From: an uncultured Senegalimassilia sp.
Lineage (GTDB): Bacteria > Actinomycetota > Coriobacteriia > Coriobacteriales > Eggerthellaceae
Assembly (NCBI RefSeq): GCF_934632265.1
Contig: NZ_CAKTYH010000026.1
Location: 1 to 19,251, forward strand
Reading direction: 5' to 3'
DNA length: 19,251 bases
The translations under genes and the position numbers were made by a program. Positions 1-6,947 of the stretch are shown piece after piece. How positions within the stretch are numbered: position 1 is the stretch's first letter; the number at the start of each line of letters is the position of its first letter. The notes below the pieces were generated by a model. That model saw only the letters and a list, made by a program, of their open reading frames with translations, had not been told where the DNA came from and did not search any database.

Positions 1-1
1 C

Positions 2-1558
2 CCGGGCCGCGCGGCACGCGCCGCGCGCACGCCGCGTAAATCGGTGCGCGCCCAGGGCGCCAACCGCGAGGGCCGTTCCGAGCAGCATGAGGGCCGCGGC
101 AAGGGCGATGCCCGCGAAGGCGCCGAGCAGCGCGCCGAGGGCCGCAACGCCGGCGCGGACCGCCACCAGCGCAACGACCGCAACGACCGCGGCGGCCGCA
201 AGAACGGCAACGACCGCAACGACCGTCACCAGCGCCACCAGCGCAACAACAACCGCGAGGTCGTCCCCAGCGTCAACAAGGAGGACCTGGCCAAGCTCAA
301 GGTGGCCGAGCTGCGTGCGAAGGCCGCCGAGCTCGACGTAGACGTCGCGGGCCTGAAGAAGGCCGAGCTCGTCGACGCCGTATACGACGCATTCCTGAAG
401 GCCGAGGGCTTCGTGGAGGTCGAGGGCATCCTCGACATCATGCAGGACGGCTACGGCTTCCTGCGCACCAACGGCTATCTGCCCAGCGAGCAGGACTGCT
501 ACGTGGGGCTTTCCACCATCCGCCGAAACGGCCTGCGCAAGGGCGACAAGCTCACCGGCACCACGCGCCCGGCGCGCCCCAACGAGAAGTACGCCGCCGT
601 GCAGAAGGTGGCCACCGTCAACGGCAAGCCCGTCGAGGAGCTGGGCCGTCGCGTGCGCTTCGGCGACCTCACGCCGGTCTATCCCGACGAATGCCTGACC
701 ATGGAGCATGGCCAGACCACCATCACGGCACGCGTCATCGACCTGGTCAGCCCCATCGGCAAGGGCCAGCGCGGCCTGATCGTCAGCCCGCCGAAGGCCG
801 GCAAGACCACCATCCTGAAGGACATCGCCGCGGCCATCAGCGCCAACAACCCCGAGGTGCACCTCATGTGCCTTCTGGTCGACGAGCGCCCCGAGGAAGT
901 CACGGACATGCAGCGCTCCATCAAGGGCGAGGTCATCTCCTCCACCTTCGACATGCCCACCGAGAACCACATCCAGGTTTCCGAGCTGGTCATCGAGCGC
1001 GCGAAGCGCCTGGTGGAGGAAGGCAAGGACGTCGTGGTGCTGCTCGACAGCCTCACGCGCCTGGCGCGCGCCTACAACCTGGCGCAGCCTGCATCCGGCC
1101 GCATCCTGTCCGGCGGCGTGGATTCCACGGCCCTGTACCCGCCGAAGAAGTTTTTGGGCGCGGCCCGAAACATCGAGGGCGGCGGCAGCCTGACCATCCT
1201 CGCCTCGGCGTTGGTGGAGACGGGCTCGAAGATGGACGAGGTCATCTTCGAGGAGTTCAAGGGCACGGGCAACATGGAGCTCAAGCTCGACCGCAACCTG
1301 GCAGACCGCCGCATCTTCCCGGCCATCGACCCGGTGGCATCGGGAACGCGCAAGGAGGACCTGCTGCTCGACCCGCAGAAGGCCCCGCTGATCTGGGCGG
1401 TTCGCCGCATCCTTGCGAACACGAACAACACCGAGCGCGCCATGGACATGCTCATCAAGTCCTTGAAGCGCACCGACGACAACGACGAGTTCCTCATGCG
1501 CACGGCGAAAAAGGCCCAGCACAACAACGGGAACGCAAACGCAAACCTGGAATTCTAG
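2..1558 (+). CDS. rho: Transcription termination factor Rho (5'-truncated at window edge)
   Basis: Rho is the hexameric RNA-dependent ATPase/helicase that ends transcription of untranslated RNA. The frame is open to the left edge, so the true start lies upstream; the first internal start is the GTG at 44, and residues are counted from there. Residues about 1-75 are a low-complexity Arg/Asn/Asp/Gln insert with NDRND-type repeats, as in other high-GC actinobacterial Rho proteins. A Rho_N helical segment follows (DLAKLKVAELRAK), then the cold-shock-like RNA-binding domain containing DGYGFLR. The ATPase core has Walker A PPKAGKTT (Lys about 254), Walker B VVVLLDS (Asp about 335) and the Rho signature LDRNLADRRIFPAIDP. 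The C-terminus is complete and ends in TAG at 1556. The next gene starts 15 bp downstream and is probably cotranscribed. Identity is certain; only the N-terminal extent is unknown. Confidence 0.97.
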   Translation, partial: PGRAARAARTPRKSVRAQGANREGRSEQHEGRGKGDAREGAEQRAEGRNAGADRHQRNDRNDRGGRKNGNDRNDRHQRHQRNNNREVVPSVNKEDLAKLKVAELRAKAAELDVDVAGLKKAELVDAVYDAFLKAEGFVEVEGILDIMQDGYGFLRTNGYLPSEQDCYVGLSTIRRNGLRKGDKLTGTTRPARPNEKYAAVQKVATVNGKPVEELGRRVRFGDLTPVYPDECLTMEHGQTTITARVIDLVSPIGKGQRGLIVSPPKAGKTTILKDIAAAISANNPEVHLMCLLVDERPEEVTDMQRSIKGEVISSTFDMPTENHIQVSELVIERAKRLVEEGKDVVVLLDSLTRLARAYNLAQPASGRILSGGVDSTALYPPKKFLGAARNIEGGGSLTILASALVETGSKMDEVIFEEFKGTGNMELKLDRNLADRRIFPAIDPVASGTRKEDLLLDPQKAPLIWAVRRILANTNNTERAMDMLIKSLKRTDDNDEFLMRTAKKAQHNNGNANANLEF

Positions 1559-1573
1559 GGGAGACATATATAG

Positions 1574-3601
1574 ATGGCGACAATGCATGACAACAACGAA
1601 ACGGTTGCCTGGCCCAAGCGCGCGGTGGTCACGGCCGGCATGCCCTACGGCAACAAGCCGCTGCATTTCGGGCATATCGCCGGCGTGTTCGTGCCCGCCG
1701 ACTGCTTCGCGCGCTTCCTGCGCGACCGCATCGGCGCGGAGAACGTCCGCTTCATCAGCGGCACGGACTGCTTCGGCTCGCCGATCAACGAGGGTTACCG
1801 CAAGCTGGTGGAGGCCGGGCAGTTCGACGGCACCATCGAAGATTACGTGCTGCGCAACCACAACCGCCAGAAGGACACGCTGGATTCCTACGACATCAGC
1901 CTTGATATCTACGAAGGCTCCAACATCGGGCATTCCGGCGAGGTCCATCAGCTCATCAGCGAGGCGTTCATCAAGAAGCTGCATGAGAACGGCTGGCTGC
2001 AGAAGCGTGCGACGCTGCAGTTCTACGACCCCGAGGCCGGCACGTTCCTGAACGGCCGTCAGGTGCAGGGCCACTGCCCTGTGCAGGGGTGCAAGTCCGA
2101 GCACGCCTATGCCGACGAGTGCGATCTTGGGCACAGCTACGCGCCCGAGGACCTCATCGCGCCGAAGTCCTCGCTCACGGGCGTCACGCCCGAGATGCGC
2201 CCGGTAGAGAACTGGTACTTCGACCTGCCGGCGTTCAACGGCTTCCTGAAAAAGCACGTGGAGGCGCTCGAGGCAGACCCCGAGGTGCGCCCCATCGTGC
2301 CGCAGACCATCAAGGAGTTCCTGGCCCCGCCGGTGGTCTACATCAAAAACGAGCTGTACGACCAGTACCTGGAAATCGCCGACAAGCTGGCGCATCACCA
2401 GTACCATGAGGCCGAGAAGGGCAAGCAGTCCTTCGAGATCGAGTTCGACACCATCGACGACCGCGATGCGGCGCGCGACGTCCTTGCCGCGGCGGGCATC
2501 CGCTTCCGCACGGGCAAGGCGCTCGTTCCCTTCCGCATCACCGGCAACATCGAGTGGGGCGTGAAGGCGCCGGTCATCGACGGGCTCGAGGGCCTGACGG
2601 TGTGGTGCTGGCCCGAAAGCCTGTGGGCTCCCATGAGCTTCACCATGGCCATCAACGACAAGATGGGCCTGCCGCGCGGCAGCTGGCGGGACTTCTGGTG
2701 CTCGGAGGACGCGCAGGTCTACCAGTTCATCGGTCAGGACAACCTGTACTTCTACGGCGTTGCCCAGCCGGCGCTCATCGAGGCGCTGCGCCCGGGCGAC
2801 ATCCTCGCGCCCGGCGAGACCGACACGCCGCTGCGTCAGACCAACCTCATCGCCAACCATCATATCCTGCTGGGCAACAAGAAGGCCTCGTCGTCGGGTT
2901 CGGTCAAGCCGCCCACGGCCGACGAGCTGCTCGAGCACTACACCGTCGAGCAGCTTCGCGCGCACTTCCTGGCCCTTGGCCTGGATCAGAAGTCCGTGGG
3001 CTTCAAGCCCAAGCCCTTCGATCCCGACGAGGCCAAGCGCAACGACCCGCGCGTGGCCGACCCGGTGCTCAAGGAAGGCACGCTGCTCACCAACGTGTTC
3101 AACCGTCTGGCCCGCAGCTGCTTCTACGAGGCGCAGAAGAACTTCGAGGGTTGGATGCCGCTCGGCGAGGTGTCGCCCGAGGTGCGCGAGCGCGCTCATG
3201 CCTGCATGAACGAGTACGACAAGACCATGCACAAGGCGGAGCTGCACACGGTCATGTCCATCATGGACACGTTCATCCGCTGGGCGAACAAGTACTGGAC
3301 GGACAACATTCGCACCGCCGAGAAGGAAGGCGACGAGCAGCTGCGCCGTCAGGTGCTGCTCGATTGCTTCTACCTGCTGCGCGTATCCACGCTGCTCATG
3401 CACCCTGTGGTGCCGAAGGGCTGCGAGAAGATCGCCGATTACCTCAGCTTCGAGTTCGACGACTTCTTCAGCTGGAACTTCGATTTCGAGGGCATGGACG
3501 AGCTGTGCCATGGCGCCGAGCTCGAGGACGGGCGCCATCGCATCCGCGAGCTTCCCCCGCGCTTCGACTTCTTCTCGAAGCATCCCTCGCAGTTCAAGTA
3601 G
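1574..3601 (+). CDS. MetRS-family class I aminoacyl-tRNA synthetase, divergent active site
   Basis: This 675-residue protein aligns along its length with methionyl-tRNA synthetase: TAGMPYGNKPLHFGH (HIGH variant HFGH, 31-34), FISGTDCFGSP (D65), FYDPEAGTFL, a zinc knuckle with C168, C173, C183 and H187, then EDLIAPKSSLTGVTPEMR and a helical C-terminal anticodon-binding region. The start ATG follows GGGGAG by about 8 bp. Several residues that define MetRS chemistry differ: KMSKS reads KASSS (437-441), the pocket motif VWxDAPIGY reads VWCWPESLW (343-351), and the His of YFH is Tyr394. Residues about 250-320 look like an added alpha/beta segment before the pocket motif. MetRS charges tRNA-Met; whether this protein does is uncertain. 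It may be the cell's diverged MetRS, a second paralogue, or a MetRS-like protein with another substrate. The frame is intact with no sign of decay, so it is under selection. It lies 15 bp after rho and ends before a strong terminator. Confidence 0.85.
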   Translation: MATMHDNNETVAWPKRAVVTAGMPYGNKPLHFGHIAGVFVPADCFARFLRDRIGAENVRFISGTDCFGSPINEGYRKLVEAGQFDGTIEDYVLRNHNRQKDTLDSYDISLDIYEGSNIGHSGEVHQLISEAFIKKLHENGWLQKRATLQFYDPEAGTFLNGRQVQGHCPVQGCKSEHAYADECDLGHSYAPEDLIAPKSSLTGVTPEMRPVENWYFDLPAFNGFLKKHVEALEADPEVRPIVPQTIKEFLAPPVVYIKNELYDQYLEIADKLAHHQYHEAEKGKQSFEIEFDTIDDRDAARDVLAAAGIRFRTGKALVPFRITGNIEWGVKAPVIDGLEGLTVWCWPESLWAPMSFTMAINDKMGLPRGSWRDFWCSEDAQVYQFIGQDNLYFYGVAQPALIEALRPGDILAPGETDTPLRQTNLIANHHILLGNKKASSSGSVKPPTADELLEHYTVEQLRAHFLALGLDQKSVGFKPKPFDPDEAKRNDPRVADPVLKEGTLLTNVFNRLARSCFYEAQKNFEGWMPLGEVSPEVRERAHACMNEYDKTMHKAELHTVMSIMDTFIRWANKYWTDNIRTAEKEGDEQLRRQVLLDCFYLLRVSTLLMHPVVPKGCEKIADYLSFEFDDFFSWNFDFEGMDELCHGAELEDGRHRIRELPPRFDFFSKHPSQFK

Positions 3602-3626
3602 GGTTTCAAAGCACGGCATCCTATCA

Positions 3627-3664
3627 GGCTGGCCAGCTGCGGCAACGCGGCTGGCCGGCCTTTT
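3627..3664 (+). terminator. Rho-independent terminator after the MetRS-like gene
   Basis: Arms GGCTGGCCAGC (3627-3637) and GCTGGCCGGCC (3650-3660) pair over 11 bp with one G-T wobble, followed by TTTT at 3661-3664. It sits 25 bp after the stop codon and closes the rho/MetRS-like unit. Confidence 0.8.
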
Positions 3665-3690
3665 CGTGGGTGCGGAAAGTTGGTTTGCAT

Positions 3691-4170
3691 ATGCACGTTG
3701 ATTTGTATTCCGACGGCGCCTCGCGGGGCAACCCCGGGCCGGGCGGGTACGGCAGCATCCTGCGCTTCATCGACAGCAAGGGCGGGGTGCACGAGCGGGA
3801 GTTCTCGCAGGGGTATCGCTGCACCACGAACAACCGCATGGAGCTGCTCGGCGCCATCGTGGCCCTTGAGGCGCTCAAGCGCCCCTGCCACGTGACGCTG
3901 TACTCCGATTCCCAGTATCTGGTGAACGCGTTCAACCAGCACTGGGTAGACGGCTGGCTCAAGCGCGGGTGGAAGAACTCGCAGAAGCAGCCGGTGAAGA
4001 ACTCCGACCTGTGGAAGCGCATGCTCAAGGCGAAAGAACCCCACGACGTGGAGTTCGTCTGGGTCAAGGGTCATGCCGGCCATGCCGAGAACGAGCGCTG
4101 CGACGCGCTGGCCACCTCCGCGGCCGACGACCCGTCGCGCCATAAGGAGGACGCGGGTTTCCGCGGCTAG
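3691..4170 (+). CDS. rnhA: Ribonuclease HI
   Basis: RNase HI cuts the RNA strand of RNA-DNA hybrids, removing R-loops and primers in the cytoplasm. The 159-residue product matches the family length. All catalytic positions are present: D8 in LYSDGAS, E51 in NNRMELLGAI, D73 in LYSDSQYLV, H128 in VKGHAGH and D138 in ENERCDALA. The basic hybrid-binding protrusion is visible as WLKRGWKNSQKQPVKN (about 89-104). I chose ATG 3691 because MHVDLYSDG is where the family fold begins; the reading frame is open further upstream but crosses the preceding terminator. GGAAAG lies 11 bp before the ATG. A TTG at 3685 with better spacing would add only two residues. The gene is flanked by hairpins on both sides, so it is probably transcribed alone. 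Confidence 0.95.
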   Translation: MHVDLYSDGASRGNPGPGGYGSILRFIDSKGGVHEREFSQGYRCTTNNRMELLGAIVALEALKRPCHVTLYSDSQYLVNAFNQHWVDGWLKRGWKNSQKQPVKNSDLWKRMLKAKEPHDVEFVWVKGHAGHAENERCDALATSAADDPSRHKEDAGFRG

Positions 4171-4193
4171 CCGACATGACAGGGCGTCGCGAA

Positions 4194-4252
4194 AGGCGGG
4201 CGGGTGGAGCAGGCGGGGAGGGAAGGCCCCGCTTCGCGCCGCCCGCCTGTTC
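4194..4252 (+). terminator. Nested hairpin, probable rnhA terminator
   Basis: An outer perfect 10-bp stem, AGGCGGGCGG (4194-4203) with CCGCCCGCCT (4239-4248), encloses an inner stem GCGGGG (4213-4218) with CCCCGC (4227-4232). The tail TGTTCT is only weakly T-rich, so termination may be partial or Rho-assisted. It starts 24 bp after the rnhA stop. Confidence 0.5.
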
Positions 4253-4371
4253 TACATATTTGCAGGTTGCCTCACCTGGGCGTATGCCCGTTCAGTGCAA
4301 AAGGTACCGCGCTTGTTGCCAGGGTGATACAGTGGCGTAAGCGATTTTGCAACCGAGAAGGAGGTTCGTGC

Positions 4372-5592
4372 ATGCAACAGGAAATGAAGCTGCGCCGCCG
4401 CATCGCCGGTGGAGCGATGGCTTGCGTCCTGTCCTGCGGCCTTATGGTTCCGCAGCTGGCATTCGCCACCCCTGATTCATCTTCCAAGCAGGCCGAGGCC
4501 CAGGCGGTCCTGGCCTCGCTCAACTCCATGCAGTACAAGCTCGACCAGGCGTCGGCCGACTACGGCCAGGCGCTCGAGGAGCAGGCCCAGGCCCAGCAGT
4601 CCGCCGATCAGGCGCAGGAGCGCATCGACCAGATCAACGTCGAGATCGCCGATGTGCAGTCCCGTTTGGGCGACCGTGCGCAAAGCATGTACCGCACGGG
4701 CACCAGCTCGTTTTTGGACTTGCTGCTCGGCTCCACCACGTTCACCGAGTTCGCCACGAACTGGGACCTGCTGAACAAGGTCAACGACAATGATGCCGAG
4801 CTCGTGCAGCGCAACAAGGACCTGCGCACCGAGGCTCAGGAGCAGAAGGCAACCTTCGACGAGCAGTCCCGCACCGCCGCTGCCAAGGCATCCGAAGCCA
4901 AGCAGATCCAGGACGAGGCGCAGGCCACCGTCAACTCCATGCAGCAGACCTATGACGGCCTTACGGCCGAGGTTGCCACGCTGGTGGAGGAAGAGCGTGC
5001 CGCACAGGCCGCTGCCGCTGCCGCAACCGCCCAGCAGACCGTCGACCAGTCCGCTGCTCAGGCTACCCAGCGTATGGGCATCGCCGCCGCTACCAACAAC
5101 AACGCCAATGCGGGCGGCAACGCCGATAATGGCAGCAATGCCGACAACGGCGGTGGAAACGCGTGGACCGACAACGGCGGTTCCGGCAATGGCGGTGGGA
5201 CCGACAACGGCAACTCCGGCAACTCCGGTAATACGGGCGGTTCCAGCAGCTGGACGCCGTCTTACAACGCCTCCACGGGCAACGCCATCGTCGACCGCGC
5301 CTACAGCTGCATCGGCGCGCCGTACGTGTGGGGCGGCGTCGGCCCCGACGGCTTCGACTGCTCCGGCTTGGTCAGCTATGCCCTGACCGGCAGCAATTCG
5401 CGTTACGGCACCACGTACACGTTCATGGGCATGTCCCAGGTCTCCGATCCCCAGCCCGGCGACATCTGCACCAGCTGGTCGCATTGCGGCATCTATATCG
5501 GCGGCGGCCAGATGATCCATGCCCCAACCTTCGGCCAGACGGTGTGCGTCAGCTCCGTGCAGTCCGACATGATCATCGTGCGCCCCTGGTAG
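4372..5592 (+). CDS. Secreted NlpC/P60 peptidoglycan endopeptidase with coiled-coil N-terminal domain
   Basis: This 406-residue protein probably cuts cell-wall peptides during growth or division (CwlO/RipA/PcsB-like layout). The start ATG has an ideal AAGGAGG 7 bp upstream (4358-4364). An Sec signal peptide covers residues 1-32 (RRR, hydrophobic core, AFA cleavage before TPD). Residues about 35-230 are Gln/Glu/Ala-rich and predicted coiled coil, as in PcsB-type regulators. About 242-293 is a flexible Asn/Gly/Asp/Ser linker. The C-terminal NlpC/P60 domain (about 300-406) has catalytic C330 in FDCSGLV, H371 in SHCGIYIGG, and a third polar residue plausibly H383 in QMIHA. In this family the coiled coil often restrains the hydrolase until it is activated, for instance by FtsEX; that is inference here, and no ftsEX is in the window. 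The gene appears monocistronic. Confidence 0.92.
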   Translation: MQQEMKLRRRIAGGAMACVLSCGLMVPQLAFATPDSSSKQAEAQAVLASLNSMQYKLDQASADYGQALEEQAQAQQSADQAQERIDQINVEIADVQSRLGDRAQSMYRTGTSSFLDLLLGSTTFTEFATNWDLLNKVNDNDAELVQRNKDLRTEAQEQKATFDEQSRTAAAKASEAKQIQDEAQATVNSMQQTYDGLTAEVATLVEEERAAQAAAAAATAQQTVDQSAAQATQRMGIAAATNNNANAGGNADNGSNADNGGGNAWTDNGGSGNGGGTDNGNSGNSGNTGGSSSWTPSYNASTGNAIVDRAYSCIGAPYVWGGVGPDGFDCSGLVSYALTGSNSRYGTTYTFMGMSQVSDPQPGDICTSWSHCGIYIGGGQMIHAPTFGQTVCVSSVQSDMIIVRPW

Positions 5593-5858
5593 CGTTTCCT
5601 GCTCCAGCGGTGCGCCGGTAAGCATATAAGCCGGAAGCGCAAAAGCACTTGCAGTAAAAAGCGAGCCCCAAGCTGTTCATCAGCTTGGGGCTCGCTTGCG
5701 CTTACGGGAGGGGTGCCGGTTCGTTCGCGCCCATGGGGCGCCCTGCCTCGTTAGCGGTGGGGAAGGGCCTGGCTTTCGCGAAAGGGCCGGCAAATCTATG
5801 CCGGCAGGGCGCGCAATCCCGACCGGCGGGCGCGCGCCTTCGCATCCGCGATATCGCG
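5593..5858. other. Gene-free spacer between convergent nlpC/P60 and ysxC genes
   Basis: I see no coding region here. It holds the strong hairpin described separately at 5650-5696, a short GCGCCC/GGGCGC hairpin near 5728-5742, and GCCGGC repeated in inverted orientation near 5787-5806. The perfect 12-bp palindrome CGCGATATCGCG (5847-5858) directly abuts the ysxC stop codon. Confidence 0.6.
5650..5696 (-). terminator. Strong terminator between convergent genes, T-tract on the minus strand
   Basis: Perfect 16-bp stem: AGCGAGCCCCAAGCTG (5660-5675) and CAGCTTGGGGCTCGCT (5681-5696), with a 5-nt loop. Read on the minus strand it is followed by TTTTT, so it is an intrinsic terminator for ysxC transcription. 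On the plus strand the tail is not T-rich, but the stem should still stop read-through from the NlpC/P60 gene. Confidence 0.88.
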
Positions 5859-6443
5859 CTAGCCTTCGCAGGCCTGCGTGATGAGCTTGCGCAAGGCGTC
5901 GAATCCCTCGCGCTTCTCGCTGGACGTCACCAGCATGGGCACGTCGTCGGGCAGGGCCAGCTGGCGGCGCAGCACGGCCACCTGCTTGTTCTGCTGGTTG
6001 CGGGAGAGCTTGTCGGACTTCGTGAGCACCACGGCGAACGGAAGCCCCGCCTCCATAAGGAAGTTGATCATGTTCAGGTCGAGCTGTTGCGCCTCGTGGC
6101 GGATGTCCACCAGGCTGACCACCAGCGCGAAGTTGCGGTCCTGGTTGAAATAGCCTTCGATCAGCTCCGCCCAGCGGCCCTTCTCGGATTTGGCCACGCG
6201 CGCGTAGCCGTAGCCGGGCAGGTCGACGAAGCGGGCGCCTTCGGTGGCGAAGAAGTTGATGGTGGACGTCTTGCCGGGCTTCTGCGAGACCTTCGCCAGG
6301 CTTTTGCGGCCGAACAGGGCGTTGAGCATGGACGACTTGCCCACGTTCGATCGTCCTGCGAACGCCACTTCCGGAAGCGTCGAGGGCGGCAGCTGCGACG
6401 AGATGCCGAACGAGCGCTCGAAGGTTACGTTGTTGAAGTTCAT
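5859..6443 (-). CDS. ysxC: Ribosome biogenesis GTPase YsxC/EngB (YihA)
   Basis: YsxC is a TRAFAC-class GTPase that assists assembly of the large ribosomal subunit. The 194-residue product has all G motifs: G1 GRSNVGKSS (30-38), G2 around KPGKTSTIN, G3 DLPGYG (74-79), G4 TKSD (141-144) and G5 TSS (173-175). I chose the ATG at 6443 because GGAG stands 6 nt upstream and MNFNNVTFERSFG matches the usual short N-terminus. The frame is open a further 78 codons upstream, but that part has no family similarity and overlaps the divergent promoter region. It is the only minus-strand gene in the window, transcribed divergently from the metal-ATPase unit and ending at the strong hairpin at 5650-5696. Confidence 0.95.
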   Translation of the reverse strand: MNFNNVTFERSFGISSQLPPSTLPEVAFAGRSNVGKSSMLNALFGRKSLAKVSQKPGKTSTINFFATEGARFVDLPGYGYARVAKSEKGRWAELIEGYFNQDRNFALVVSLVDIRHEAQQLDLNMINFLMEAGLPFAVVLTKSDKLSRNQQNKQVAVLRRQLALPDDVPMLVTSSEKREGFDALRKLITQACEG

Positions 6444-6580
6444 ATGATGCTCCAAATGGTTAGAAGTTGTGCTCGCACCATGATAACGTGCTTCGCCGCG
6501 CAGATATGCCCACGTCATCTCCCGTTCGCAATAACCCCGCATGGCGTAAACGGCGATTTCGAGGAAAAAGTTGCCATAAA

Positions 6581-6609
6581 TTGACAATATGATAGCCGCG
6601 TCATACTCT
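6581..6609 (+). promoter_or_regulatory. Sigma-70 promoter of the small membrane protein/P-type ATPase unit
   Basis: TTGACA (6581-6586), a 17-bp spacer and TACTCT (6604-6609) give near-consensus elements. Transcription would start about 65 nt before the ATG at 6681. The leader contains a short hairpin, TGCAAG/CTTGCA (6645-6662), just before the ribosome-binding site. No metal-regulator operator is obvious to me. Confidence 0.7.
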
Positions 6610-6680
6610 TTCGGATGGAGTAATAGGGGTCGAACATTACGAGATGCAAGGAAAGGCTTGCACAAGAAAGGACGCAAAAC

Positions 6681-6932
6681 ATGAAACTCAAGAAGCGCGA
6701 TGGTTGGATGCTCGCCGGCGGTTTCGCTTTGGGCACGCTGGGCTTGAAGGCGCTGAGCAGCTCCACGGCGAAGAAATGCTACGTGCAGGGCGTTGCCAAG
6801 GGCCTGCAGGCCAAGGCCGCCTATCAGGACGTTGTCGAGCAGGCCAAGGCCCAGGTCGATGACATCGTTGCCGAGGCCAGCTATATCAACGAGTCCGCAA
6901 AGGCCGAGCCGACCGTTGTCGACGGCGAATAG
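6681..6932 (+). CDS. Small single-helix membrane protein paired with a metal P-type ATPase (DUF6110-like)
   Basis: This 83-residue protein starts with a basic segment (MKLKKRDGW) and one hydrophobic stretch rich in Gly/Ala/Leu (about residues 9-25). A polar, probably helical tail follows, containing TAKKCYVQGVAKGLQAK and VDDIVAEASYINE. AAAGGA lies 8 nt before the ATG. The pattern recalls the small DUF6110 family that I associate with heavy-metal P-type ATPases in Firmicutes; this is recollection, not a search. It ends 15 bp before the ATPase gene and shares its promoter, so the two products probably work together, for example as an accessory subunit, chaperone or regulator in the membrane. 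There is a single cysteine (Cys33), so it is unlikely to bind metal by itself through a CXXC site. Confidence 0.75.
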   Translation: MKLKKRDGWMLAGGFALGTLGLKALSSSTAKKCYVQGVAKGLQAKAAYQDVVEQAKAQVDDIVAEASYINESAKAEPTVVDGE

Positions 6933-6947
6933 CGCGAAGACGTTGCC

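Noticed and set aside
2554-3690. In-frame upstream extension of rnhA overlapping the MetRS-like gene
   Set aside because: The extension is Arg/Ala-rich shadow sequence of the synthetase gene and runs through its terminator; RNase HI begins at 3691.
5685-6584. 299-codon plus-strand open frame across ysxC
   Set aside because: It overlaps ysxC, which has all five GTPase motifs on the minus strand; the product has no recognisable domain.
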